The translations under genes and the position numbers were made by a program. A stretch of 64,000 nt of DNA, from the NCBI GenBank assembly GCA_030685235.1, contig MU839121.1:1-64000 (forward strand), in the 5' to 3' direction. This DNA comes from Copromyces sp. CBS 386.78. Its lineage: Eukaryota; Ascomycota; Sordariomycetes; Sordariales; Sordariaceae. The notes beneath the pieces were generated by a model. The model ran no database searches. It had not been told where the DNA came from and was given only the letters and a program-made list of their open reading frames with translations. Shown here piece after piece: positions 13,099 through 23,921 of this stretch. The stretch's first letter is position 1. Each line of letters starts with the position of its first letter.

Positions 13099-13106
13099 TT
13101 AAATTA

Positions 13107-13270
13107 ACTATTTCGTTTTATTTACTACTAGCTATTTTACGAATAGTATTTTTAAAGTTGAAATTATCGTATACGATAATACCGGTAGGATTTAAAGCTG
13201 TACGCTTAAAATTTTATTTAATTTTAGCTAATATATTGTTAAATATACGGTTTAACGTACTATACGAAAA
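13107..13270 (-). pseudogene. DUF6589-like transposon ORF relic, upstream portion
   Basis: Minus-strand translation ends, just before the MULE insertion, with IIVYDNFNFKNTIRK and then NEIVNL. The YDNFNFKxTIR motif is typical of DUF6589 proteins as I know them. Joining across the MULE continues in frame into ITAYLVNCLKL at 9,473 and below. Further upstream, 13,280-14,440 on this strand is RIPed and I could not assign it. Confidence 0.5.
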
Positions 13271-14456
13271 TATAATACTAATACCTGATAAAATTTGAAT
13301 AGTTCGTCGAAGGGTGCTATTAAAAAGAAAGTATAAACTAAGGATATAGCGAAAGAAAATACTAGTATTTTCGGTATATCTAACTATTATTATAACAATA
13401 ATAAGAATAATACAACTACTATATTCTTTACTAATACTAATCTTTTTAACCGCATTAAAGGTAGCTCGCTAATTCTATATAGTTTATAATAGAAGAAATA
13501 CCAATATTAATATATATTATTAAACCGAAAGCCAACTTTCCTTAAAAGTATCTTCCAATTAAAAGAAATTACTTAATTAGGCAATAATTATCGGCTTTTT
13601 ATCTTCGTTGACTTTTACTAGTTCGAATTCCTTGAATATTAATTATTTGAAAAGAGATTATATTTCTTTACGTATAGAAACTATATAGTAATTAGGCCTA
13701 GGAGGGATATTGTATTAAATAATAAATCTATAGTCCTTTAAAGCTTATTAAATATCGTCGTTTATTATAATTCTAGCAAACGTTCTTATTCGATAATTAT
13801 TCTTTAATTACTAAATAATAAAAAACTTTAAACTATAGCTCTTCGGATGGCGATTATCCTATCCTACGTACAATAATTAAAAGCGTATCCACTCTACTAG
13901 CGTAGTTACAATAATATTATAATTATTATTAGTAGTAAAAGTTAGATTATCGATATTAAATTCTTACGTATTAAAAATAGTAATTATACTCCCTCTACCA
14001 CCCCTAATAAATCCTCTACGGGGACGGGGAGTAGCCGAACGAAATTTACCTCTAATTCTACGAATTACTATTATTAGACGAAGAATAGCCGAACGAAGTC
14101 TACCCCTTTATTTACCTATTCTACGAATACTTAGAACTAGAATTAGGGAATTTGCCTAACCTAGAGTCTAGAAATTCGGAAAAGGAAGAAATAGGGTAAG
14201 GGTATCTAACTATTATTATTTATATTATTCATATTGAAAATCGGTTAGAGGAATCGAAAGATCATTAGAAGTAGGATTGGCTGTATTACCAGGCGAATCG
14301 CCGTCTATAATAGGTACCAAATTGAAGCGCTAATTTATACGACAAAAATATAGTCAACGGATTAGTAATATAATAAATTTTAGTAGAGATAATAATATTA
14401 ATAGTATTGGATTTGGGAATTATTATAGTCATTTTTAGGGGGAGCGCATCGTAAAT

Positions 14457-15004
14457 TCAGACCTCTTAGGGCGCATGTTAAAAATATTACCCAAAACAGT
14501 AGTCATGGCATTTTATCGATAAATTAAATTTTTGTGGTGTAATCTGGTCCGTGCGTTACGCCCCGAAAAGAGGTCTGAGCGCTAAGATAACGATGGAAGG
14601 CTTGTCGCCAACCCTCTGGAAGCCTTTGCTGACCTGCAGGTTTGCTTCTAGAAAAGGGTACTACCCACCATGGCCGATTTGTCGGATGTGTAGTAGGTAG
14701 TGTATAGTGGCTTTTGGTAGTGGTTTGGGAGGGTTCCATTGCTTTCGATTGGCGAGCCATCCCTTCCAGCCCTGTGAGAAACTCACTGAGAAAAAGAATG
14801 CAGTGGACTTATTACTGACCACAGATACGGGTGACGGCGATTCGTTGCTGCTCCACATGGAGATACCGTATTCCAGCGAGCATTTTCCGACAGGTCTGCT
14901 CATCGGTTGTCTGATCAAAGAAAGTCGGCGAGAGGTGACAGGTGAACATGCTGGTGAATGGTGGTGTTTGCGGGAACCGCTAGAGGTACTATACACACGA
15001 AAGG
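14457..15004. other. host DNA and block A right edge, with a short inverted pair
   Basis: The motif CAGACCTCTT near 14,458 and its inverse AAGAGGTCTGAG near 14,568 form a 90-bp-spaced inverted pair. A related GCCC-x3-AAAGAGGTCT motif sits at the left edge of block A near 3,780. The remainder has ordinary composition and no supportable gene; it is the left flank of the next transposon cluster. Confidence 0.5.
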
Positions 15005-15599
15005 CTGCACACGTAGACTAAAATTCCTGCGCACGTAGACTAAACCCACTTTTATCGCTCCCATGGCACCGCCTCCGCCCTCCAGTGCCTTAGAGGGTGA
15101 TCGGTAGCCCAGATTTTAGCTGACCGCTGACCCAGGTTAGCCGCGGTCAGCAACGCGATCGGTAGCTCACTCTGGTTATTTGTACCAGATTTTAGCGGTC
15201 GTCAGCCGGTCAATACAATTGACCCACCCGCGCGCATATAGCCAACCAAATCGCGCGCATCTTACTAATTGCAGTCAATACGAAAAGGCTGCTTTTTTCG
15301 TGAAATTTCGTAATCTTGGCACGCCACGTTAAATTTACTACCCTATACCCAATATATTTCTGGTGCAAATGCCAATACATTGCCTAATACTATACACCTT
15401 CTACAAAGTTAATTATAACAACCCTCTTAATACTATAACAATACCTCGCCGCATTATAAAATCGAACGAAATCGCCTAACGCATACGTAAAGTAAGGATT
15501 ATAATCGCCTTATTAATCGTAATCCTTCTTATAATACATTCTAAACCCCTTATCCCTATGAATTTTAACCTATTAAAGGGTATATTCGTTACGAGGGAC

Positions 15600-16665
15600 C
15601 TATTAACTAATTACAGCAATCGACTCCAATCCCTGATTCGAATATACGTAAGGACCTTCTTTATATTAATTATATAATTATAATATAATAGCGATATTAT
15701 ACCGGGTCGTAGGTTAAATATCGATAAATAAGTATTAATCTTCATAATAATAGTAATACAAAGTTTAATATAGTATATAACTATATACATATTCGGGCGA
15801 GGCACTACTATAATCTATTAATTAATATTGAATATCGATCTAATAATAACTTCAATTTACCGACGGTACTAGAGTATTCTATACTATTCTTCGAAACTAC
15901 TTGCATTTAGCGCAAGTAAAAGTACGGTTACTACTACCGCACACACCCCTCGTTATTGAATAAGATCCGAAAGTATATCCCTTTTTTAATAGGGTTTTAA
16001 GTACAATCGACAGCTCGCACTTCCTTATTTTAATTAAAATAGAAGATTAAACGTTATAGAAGAATCGTAAAAACGGTATATCGACAAACGTAATAATAAT
16101 CTATAATTTTAATAATTATATATTATATATTCTACTCGGGTATAAAGGCTCTACCGCCGATACGAAAGTATTTAACTATTCGCTTAATAAAAGATTTATT
16201 ATCCCCTAAAATTACTTTTACTTAGCCGACGTAAATTATAACTATTCCTATCGATTATTAATTCCCTATCATAATATATAATATTATCTTTAAAAATCGG
16301 CGAGGGCGGGGTTACGACCGGCGACGTATTAAGAATTATATAACCTACAATATAATTAGTATAAAGTTATAATCGAGAAGGTAATTAGTAAATGCAAACT
16401 TACCTTCAAATACTATACAGTTCGACCGTATTATCCTAAGGAAGTATATATATATATACTTCTAGCCACCGCTAACATCTTTAATTTTATAATAGAATAT
16501 AGGGATATTAAAGTTAGTAATAATATTAAGGTCGATTATAATATAAAAGGCGCGATAGCAGCGGCGGGGGGGGAGAGTAATTTTAATCGCGATAAACTGG
16601 CGGGCGGAGTAAATAATATAATAGCGCACTATTATAATAGAATTACGAAGGCGATATAAAGGGAT
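15600..16665 (+). pseudogene. Harbinger DDE transposase relic
   Basis: Plus-strand translation gives LLGYKGSTADTKVF near 16,131-16,172 (the G-x-E/K-G-S-x-x-D region), then YFYLADVNYNYSY near 16,210-16,250. LLIPYHNI follows near 16,255-16,280, then a W/K-S-ARAGLRPAT segment near 16,296-16,325 and VIIEKVISK (usually NVIERxFGxLK) near 16,362-16,390. ATANIFNFIIEY lies near 16,465-16,500 (usually ALHNFI). The order matches the DDE_4 domain of PIF-Harbinger transposases. Damage is mainly TAG/TAA and D/E-to-N/K changes, as RIP would cause. Confidence 0.7.
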
Positions 16666-18291
16666 TATTATAAAGTATTAGCAAAGAAAGCGCGGATAGA
16701 GAGATAATAATATAAATAGAAGGAGGTAATATAAAGAGAAAGATAGGGAGAAATAGAAATAATTGTAAGAAGGAGAATCGGTTAGGGAGGGTAGTCTAGG
16801 GAGGGTTATACAAGGAAGGCTATACGGGGTAGTCGATAAATCCTAAATTATATAGCCAGTTTAGGATTTAGATAAATCTTAATAAAAACGATAAAAGGCC
16901 ATATTTCTATGCAAATTTAATAATTTGTATAATTATTTTCAATCTAGGTGTAAAAAGTATATTAAAATCGTAAAATCTAATACTCTATCAAATTTTAATG
17001 GAAGGGAATTTAAAGGGGTATTTATATATTATACGTTATATTAAGCTATTAGCTCCCGCTAGCCTACTATAATTAGAAATCCTACCCTTAATTATTACTA
17101 CTATAATTTCGAAACTTTGAATAATCTTTATATAAAAAAAGTAGTAAATATAGTTTATTAAGACTATTATAATATTAATTTTATATTAAGATTTAAATGA
17201 GTATAAGTTTTATTATATTATGGTAAAGATTGATAAAAAAAGGAGTATAAAGTAAGTAGGACGGCCCGCTTACTAGGTAGGGGAAACGAAGGGTAAACTA
17301 TTTTAATATAATAAATAACCCGCTAAAATATAGCGGTTACAACGTATTTATAGATTTCTTCCCCAAATTACTAATCCCCCTCCAATACTATCTCGATTTA
17401 ATTGAAATATTGCTATCTCGTTTCTAACTTTAGTAAATAAAATCTTTCTACTCTACGCTCAGATTCCTCTTATCTAATTTAAACAATTTTAATAATCTCC
17501 TTACTAACCTTATAATATTAATTAGCGTTAAAGATCTCTATCACCTTCGCGAGCTATTTCGAGCTAGATTCGGTCGTTAAAAAGTATATAAAAACCTCTA
17601 AACCTTAAAGTAGCGCCTTAATATACGTTACCTTCTTCTTTTTCTTAGGATTACCACTATCGCCGGCAGCCCTTTTTTAATTATAAGCGTAGGCGGGAAT
17701 AAATATACCCTTATTATTATTATTATCGTTATTATCGTTATTACTACCTCCCGCTTCGACCTCTCCCCTTAGTAATAACGGGTCGATTTTAGCAAATAAA
17801 ACTATAACAGCGCTAATTACCCCGCAATCTTTTTAAAATACACGCTCCATTAAATCGAAGTTAGGTAGCGGGTTAATACAAAAAGTATTCGCCTTAGAAT
17901 ATTCCTATTCATTTAATTATTTGTAAAATTATATTTAAAGAAATATTAATAATATATTTACTTTAATTAAACGTTCCTAAACGTTATTAACGGCCGTAAT
18001 TAAGCCTATATCCTAATTGCGCCCGAACCTAGAAAGCCCTTATACGAATATTTAAAGCCGCTACTTTACTTTCAACGTAATATATTTATTATATACCTAC
18101 TTAATAGTTATAATAAACCTAATAATAATAGTGAAATTATTAATAACCATTTAGAATATTAATTTTTTAAAGTTATTTTAGGTAATACTATTATTATTAA
18201 CGGTAATTGCGAGTATATTAAGAAGGCGGCGCTCTACCTACGGGGTCCAGCGAATTTCAAAGGTCCTAGCTTTATTATTTCTCTTTAAAAT

Positions 18292-18374
18292 TAATTAAGT
18301 AGTTAATTAAGTAGCTAGCTAAGTAGTTAGCTGGGTAGCTAGCTAGGTAGTTAGCTAGGTAGCTAGCTAAATAG
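18292..18374. repeat. 12-bp minisatellite, about 7 copies
   Basis: Units of the form TAGCTAGGTAGT/C repeat with a 12-bp period inside the Harbinger element; early units read TAATTAAGTAGT. Confidence 0.85.
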
Positions 18375-19277
18375 AAGAAGGGGCAGCTTATAAGGCTAAA
18401 AGAAATTAGGATAATTAAGAGTTAGTATATATAATAGAATCTTAAAAAACTATCGTATATTAGGTCGATTATTAAGTCGACTACGTAAATAGCTGGGAGG
18501 AATCTATGGCGAGCGATATAGAAGTAGTTTCGAAACCCATCTATTAATATAGTAGATCCGCTACGCTTTTATTATATATAGTTGCTAGAAAACTCAGACC
18601 TTACTACTACCGTCTAGAATTACTACTAACGAATATAATAACGGCGTAGCAATATAAACAGCTATTCAAATACGCCTATTTTAATATTGTAAAAGATAGT
18701 AGCGTTCGAGGCCATTCAAATGCGCTAGTCTACGAGATTTGGCTATTTTTATACGATTTAGACTTTTATAGCGTAACGATTACGGTTCTGACTAGGTGGG
18801 GCGAGCTAACCATTTAAGATTCTTGGCAAAAGGGATTTTCACGGATTTTACCGGGTCAGCACTAGTCTGTGCGACTGGCTGACCGAAAGTACTAATTTCT
18901 GACCGCGGTCAGTTAAAATCTGGGCTACCGATCACCCTCTTACTCTTCAGGTTACTCATAGGGATTTAATATGGGGGCTCCCCAGCACCCTCCCCAGCAC
19001 TCTGGGCATGGCTAGCACTAGAAGTATTAAGGCACTCTAGCCAGCACTTATACGGCGGGTAGCAAATCCAGCACATGCAGCAAGTGCAGCCTCCACCGGG
19101 AACGCAGTGATAACTAACTGGATTGATGACTCTGAATAGCTTCACGTGAAAGAGCGACGTAGATTTGGTGATGTACACGGTATACTGGCGCGGCTGGGCG
19201 GCTGGGCAGCTCAAGGTACTCAGCGATAAAAAGTGCGTTTAGTCTACGTGCGCAGGAATTTTAGTCTACGTGTGCAG

Positions 19278-21391
19278 GAAATCCGTACAGCGTGGTATCC
19301 TCGTGGTGGAGAGGAACACCAAAACAGCGTTTCGATCCTACCGTAACCAGGACCCCCCGGTATGCTGGCTGCCCCTGGGGGGGTGCTTCACCGCGAGTTC
19401 AACAAACGGATTCCCACCCCCAATTTCCCCAGGCGTTTCCCGGCGGCGAGGATGGCTTCACGACAAACGAAGATAATGGCCCAGCCGAACCCAATGTTAC
19501 GCAAGCTGGCAACTACACTGGCATTTCCTGGGACTCGTTTTCCTTGGCTGGAAGGACCGGTGATGGATCGAGGACGTGCAGACTGGCGGACAAGAACATG
19601 ACCAAAAAAGAAACCCAACCTCCACTCTTGGCTCTCACCGAAGGAGTTTTGCGTACATCTTGACGAGGAGCAGCCATCGCTTACATCAGCCTGATGTCGA
19701 CTCTTTGATGTCATGCAGTCGGTCTCGTGGAAGGGGTTGTGATGATTCGTTTCATCGGTGAGAGCTTCAGGTAAATAAATGGTAGTTGTTCCCCCCTTCC
19801 CCTCGATGCTCTATTCAACGCCACTTTTAAAACTCACCCGTATACCAGTTGGTCGGCTCGGAAGAGGTGAGTTCAGCTGGAGGAACTACTGCTCCGGCCG
19901 ACATGCCAAAGCATCCAACCGGAAAGGATACCACAATCGGAACGAAGAGGATCAACATGTGCATCTTGGAATACCACAAGGTTGAGACATACATGGTGGA
20001 TGGCCAGATGGCCGCCAGCTTGTCCGAGGCCTGTCTGTCTTTCTGTCTGCCTGTGTTGCAGGATGGGATCGTGTTCGTCCGCTCTCCGTTTTTCTGATCC
20101 AGGTTTGTTGTTTACTCACAGAGAAGAAGAGGAACCAACCACTAGTTCTCTTGGCGAGAGTCTTGATCATGTCAGTTCCGAGTGGACGAGAAGGGAACTG
20201 GATATATGACCTGCATGAGCATCACCCCCATCTCACGAACAAAAGGTACTCGGTAGCCCCTTGGACCAGACAGGAGATCTTGATCCTCATTGATCGCCCT
20301 CTTCTCTTGGTGGTCTGGTGGAACCATGAATGGCTCGCATGGATGGGCCCCTCATCCTCTACACTAGGTACCTACATTTAGCCTCGTGCAAGGCCAGTGA
20401 CATGCAGTATCGCCGGATCCGCAAGCCCAGTGTAACGTCCGCTATTTTGGCTGCGTGCCTGATCGTGGCCGCCGCTTTGGTCTGCGCTACTGGAGGCGGT
20501 GATGGTTTTGGAAACAGTTGGGCTAAATATGCACGTGACTGACCATGGCATCATGTTGTTGTTTCGGGTTCCGCGCGCAATTCACCATCCAGCCAAACGG
20601 GATGTCTTGGAGTTGTCATGGAAAGGGGAAAAACTCAAATGCGACGTCAAACAAGTCAATAAAACGGGGCGGAAAGTCACCAACAGCTCCAGTCCCCCAG
20701 GGCCAATGCCGAGTGGGGTGTGCCCCCGCGGGCTGCCCCACCAATTGCCCGCTCCCGACACACACTAACAATTCTATCCACTATCCACGCCCTGTTTTAG
20801 GGGTCAACGGATACGGGGCACGGGGACGGTCTCGGGGCCGGCAATGCAATATCGGGACACGATGGTACGTAATGACAATCACCTCAATGTTTTGCACCAA
20901 CTCTTTCCCTCCAGTCACAGCAACTGGATTCCAATTTCCCCGAGTTCTTTCCCAGTTTTCCCTCTTCTGCCACAATGTGAAGAGTTGGACATTGGGCACG
21001 GCAGGAACTCCTTTCCATGTTCAACTTAGGTTGATTCTGTCCTTCTTTTGCTAACATCTCCAAAGGGTTCAGCACTGCCACTCGTCAAGTGGAAATTACC
21101 ATAATCGACACCGAGACCGACACCGAGACCATCGACGACAATATCATCATTTACGCGACAACAACGACGACGACAACAACACAACACACATACCGCGATT
21201 GCGCTTGCGCCATGGTGTCATCGATGGTTGGACCTGATATTGACCACCACACTGTTGACCTGCAGTAGCCACAGTTCCTGATTCGGTAACCCTCGCGACA
21301 AAGATATTCACAGCCCCTCAAGCTTACGACTTCGTGATACCGGAACCCCGCACAACCTTCCCAAGTCCGTCGGCCGAATCAAATCGCAAAT
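19278..21391. other. intergenic region upstream of the RBR gene
   Basis: Ordinary host composition, many short open frames in all phases and no recognisable domain, so I support no gene. GACACCGAGACC repeats and a CAACGACGA microsatellite lie at about 21,100-21,190, likely in the promoter or 5' UTR of the RBR gene. Confidence 0.5.
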
Positions 21392-23341
21392 ATGCCAGGA
21401 ATACGCTTGGAAGCCAACACTCCTCAGCCCGACCGGGAGTATATCTCGGACGAGGCGCACCTCCTGCCCTTGCCTCCGGACGCTCCCGATCTCCACGAAC
21501 TCAACGCTTCCCTCGACGCCCTCTCCACCGTCTTCCCCGACGTACAGATAGACGTCTTCCGCGAGATGCTCTCCAGCTTCGACGGCGAATCGAGACTCGC
21601 CCTGGTCGCAAACGCCCTCCTCCAAAACAAGGTCACTTGGGTCAAGGGTCGTTGGAGAGCTGCCGAAAAGGAAAGGATGCCCCGCCATCCAGTGCCAGGA
21701 CAAGGGCCCCTGCCTGCTGTCTCGGTTCCCCCAAGGCACAAGTTTCGGAGCAAGGAATACAGGAACGCAGTCGAAAGACTGGCATGGCAAGAATTCAAAG
21801 GACTGTCCCGCTCCACCATCACCGCTGTCCTCGCCGAGAACAATTACTGGTACCCAGATGCCCGCCCAACGCTGGTCAGCCTTTCGTCCAAATCCTGGCG
21901 GTTTGCCATCTCGTCCCTCTTTCTGCGCAGGAAGTCTGTATCAGGCACCGAGGCTGCAACACACCCGCTTGTCATCTGGAAGTCTTCTGGCAGGGGTTCT
22001 ATTGTGCCTTGCATCAAGACCACAGGAAATGCCGAACTGGATAAGGAGCTATACGAAGCACTCATCGTGCCTATCCTCAAACAGGCACGCCAGGAAATAG
22101 AAGACAAGGATCGCACGCTGGCCGCAGAACTCAACACCAAGGAGGCAGAGGCGCTAGAAAGCATGTTTGAATGCTCCTGCTGCTTCACCGAAACCACGTT
22201 CGAGGAGATTGTCGCTTGCAACGTTGACGGACATAGCATCTGCTTCCGATGTGTACACCATACCCTCTCGGAAGCCGTGTTCGGACAAGGCTGGCAGTCA
22301 ACCATCAACACGGAAACGGGCACGCTCCGTTGCCCAGCCGTTGACGGAAGCGGGTGCAAAGGGTGTATCTCGCAAGAACAGATGCACCGGGCCATGCTGG
22401 AGTTCAAGAAGGGCGCCGGGATCATGCACAAGTTCGAGCAGCGCCTGGCCGAGCACAGTCTTGTTGCCAGCGGACTCCCTCTCGTCCGCTGTCCTTTCTG
22501 CTCCTATGCCGAAGTCAACGAGATCTACGAACCTCCCAACCCACTGACTTCCCATTCTCCTAGAAAGAGCGCCTTTCAGCTGATATTCGCTGTCCTCTGC
22601 ATCGGTTTCATGCCCTTCATACTACCCTTGGTAGCCATAATCGGAATAATTACGGTCCTACTAAGCTACCAGAAAGAAATAGCGATCCCTATATCCAAGG
22701 AATACCACGCCGCACGCCAACGTCTCCAGCGCCGTCGTCGCGGATCCAAGTTCACCTGCCGAAACCCAGAGTGCCAGCGCAACTCGTGTCTCTCTTGCAG
22801 CAAAGAATGGATCGACATACACGTCTGCAACGAGTCCTCCCTCGTCGCCTTGCGCACCCAAGTAGAGCAAGCCATGAGCATGGCCGTCAAGCGAGTCTGT
22901 CCCCGGTGCAACACCTCCTTTGTCAAAACGGCCGGCTGCAACAAGCTCACTTGTCCTTGCGGATACAAGATGTGCTACGTCTGTCGGAAAGACATTGGCG
23001 GAGACGGGGACGGCCCAGATGTGGGATACAGACACTTTTGCGATCACTTTAGACCCGAGGGCGACGGGAGGAAGTGCGAAAAGTGCACCAAATGCAATTT
23101 GTGGGAGGCTGAGAATACGGAACTGGTGCTCAAGCAGGCCAAGGAGGAGGCGGAGAGGAAGTGGTTCGAGACGGAGAATAGGGAGTTGACAGGCGCGGAG
23201 AAGGTGTTTTTGGAGACGGGCATGGCGATTGACCCGAATGCGGCGGCGAGGATGGATAAGATGTATGCGAATGGGGGTTGGCGGGTGCCGACGCTGGCCG
23301 AGGTTTTCGATTTTATGGTGGAATATGTCTTGGAGGCGTAA
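21392..23341 (+). CDS. RNF216/TRIAD3-like RBR E3 ubiquitin ligase with membrane segment
   Basis: A single-exon 649-residue protein. Residues about 30-75 (DLHELNASLDALSTVFPDV and onward) look like a CUE-type ubiquitin-binding helix bundle. RING1 starts at Cys261 (CSCCF) and runs through DGHSICFRC. The IBR opens with VRCPFCSYAE (about residue 369) but is interrupted by a hydrophobic stretch of about 35 residues (393-427), a probable membrane hairpin, before resuming with FTCRNPEC and SCLSC. RING2 is CPRCNTSFVKTAGCNKLTC; its Cys516 (in GCN) aligns with the catalytic cysteine of RBR ligases. RBR enzymes receive ubiquitin on this cysteine before passing it to substrate. The RING2 pattern and following HFCDHF are closest to RNF216/TRIAD3. 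The start ATG is the first in frame. The hairpin suggests membrane attachment; substrates are unknown. Confidence 0.85.
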   Translation: MPGIRLEANTPQPDREYISDEAHLLPLPPDAPDLHELNASLDALSTVFPDVQIDVFREMLSSFDGESRLALVANALLQNKVTWVKGRWRAAEKERMPRHPVPGQGPLPAVSVPPRHKFRSKEYRNAVERLAWQEFKGLSRSTITAVLAENNYWYPDARPTLVSLSSKSWRFAISSLFLRRKSVSGTEAATHPLVIWKSSGRGSIVPCIKTTGNAELDKELYEALIVPILKQARQEIEDKDRTLAAELNTKEAEALESMFECSCCFTETTFEEIVACNVDGHSICFRCVHHTLSEAVFGQGWQSTINTETGTLRCPAVDGSGCKGCISQEQMHRAMLEFKKGAGIMHKFEQRLAEHSLVASGLPLVRCPFCSYAEVNEIYEPPNPLTSHSPRKSAFQLIFAVLCIGFMPFILPLVAIIGIITVLLSYQKEIAIPISKEYHAARQRLQRRRRGSKFTCRNPECQRNSCLSCSKEWIDIHVCNESSLVALRTQVEQAMSMAVKRVCPRCNTSFVKTAGCNKLTCPCGYKMCYVCRKDIGGDGDGPDVGYRHFCDHFRPEGDGRKCEKCTKCNLWEAENTELVLKQAKEEAERKWFETENRELTGAEKVFLETGMAIDPNAAARMDKMYANGGWRVPTLAEVFDFMVEYVLEA

Positions 23342-23921
23342 CAATGCAGGTTTATGCGAACTCTGGGAATGACAAGGCTATGAATAGGAAGGCGGTGGTG
23401 CATAAACAATGAGTAGGCTGAATATTAATAGTAGAGCTTTCCTTTTGCCTGAGAACAATCAGACTTGGCTTTCGAAATTAAGAACAATTCGGTGATAGCT
23501 TCATCAAATACTCACGGCTACCACGACGTCGACTTCACGCAGGCGTTTCCCTGGCGACGTTCAGGGGTAAAGTCAATTGTTAGTGAAGGTACATAGGTAG
23601 ACGAGCAGCCTTACGTAAGCGAGTTTGGCTCAGCGTCCCAAGCTCCCAAAATTCCTGAGCGCGGGCAGGCAACTCGCCAATGGCAACCGAAGCGCGTCCC
23701 ACTCGTCAACCTCGCTCGTTTCCCACAGCTTGCTGTTCGCGACATTGCGACAGCTTCGGGAACACCACATCACTCCCTCGACATTACCCACCAGGCCAAC
23801 GACGCATTTATCCCGATCGCATAAATAATCTACACCACGACACCAGCAGCGATACCAATCGAATACGATACCCTCCAACCATCACATCACCAACAAAAAA
23901 TCAACAAATAAATCACCCGCC
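23342..23921. other. RBR-ARP9 intergenic region
   Basis: 3' flank of the RBR gene and promoter/5' UTR of ARP9. The last 150 bases are CA/AC-rich and CCACC-rich, as is common in fungal 5' leaders. No gene seen. Confidence 0.6.

Larger units (their letters stand above)
3741..14456. other. RIP-mutated AT-rich block A (nested transposon relics)
   Basis: Composition changes abruptly near 3,740. CpA and TpG become rare, TpA dominates and CpG remains common (for example around 4,200-4,260), which is the RIP signature. Translations are interrupted mostly by TAG and TAA codons that would read TGG, CAG or CAA before CpA-to-TpA change. Inside lie a RecQ-like helicase relic (+), a DUF6589-like relic (-) and an inserted MULE. 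The stretches 5,640-7,600, 7,690-9,040 and 13,280-14,440 hold RIPed sequence that I could not assign, although 8,050-8,260 on the minus strand still reads as a coherent open translation. Confidence 0.85.
15093..18939 (+). mobile_element. PIF-Harbinger DNA transposon, RIP-degraded
   Basis: The 3,847-bp element has TIRs beginning GAGGGTGATCGGTAGCCCAG (left) and their inverse ending at 18,939. It is flanked by the 3-bp TSD TTA (15,090-15,092 and 18,940-18,942), the classic TWA target of PIF-Harbinger. The TIR is about 35 bp with one mismatch in the first 30 or so. The interior is strongly RIPed. A DDE_4-type transposase relic lies on the plus strand. The minus strand at about 17,340-18,250 may hold the second, Myb/SANT-like ORF usual for the superfamily, but I could not verify it. 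Confidence 0.85.
15005..19277. mobile_element. MITE-like element with long TIRs, split by a Harbinger insertion
   Basis: The sequence starting CTGCACACGTAGACTAAAAT at 15,005 recurs inverted and ends at 19,277. The TIRs are about 55 bp and each contains the motif CACGTAGACTAAA twice. Subtracting the Harbinger element (15,093-18,939) and one TTA leaves about 420 bp of non-coding, non-RIPed DNA, the size of a MITE. No clear TSD flanks it: the left flank ends CGAAAGG and the right begins GAAATCC. The superfamily is undetermined. The right-hand arm, 18,943-19,277, has no supportable gene. Confidence 0.75.

Noticed and set aside
14707..15021. A 104-codon plus-strand open frame before the MITE
   Set aside because: No recognisable domain, and its end runs into the MITE terminal repeat; treated as chance.
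20545..21054. A 169-codon plus-strand open frame upstream of the RBR gene
   Set aside because: No domain, non-gene-like composition, overlapping frames of similar length in other phases.
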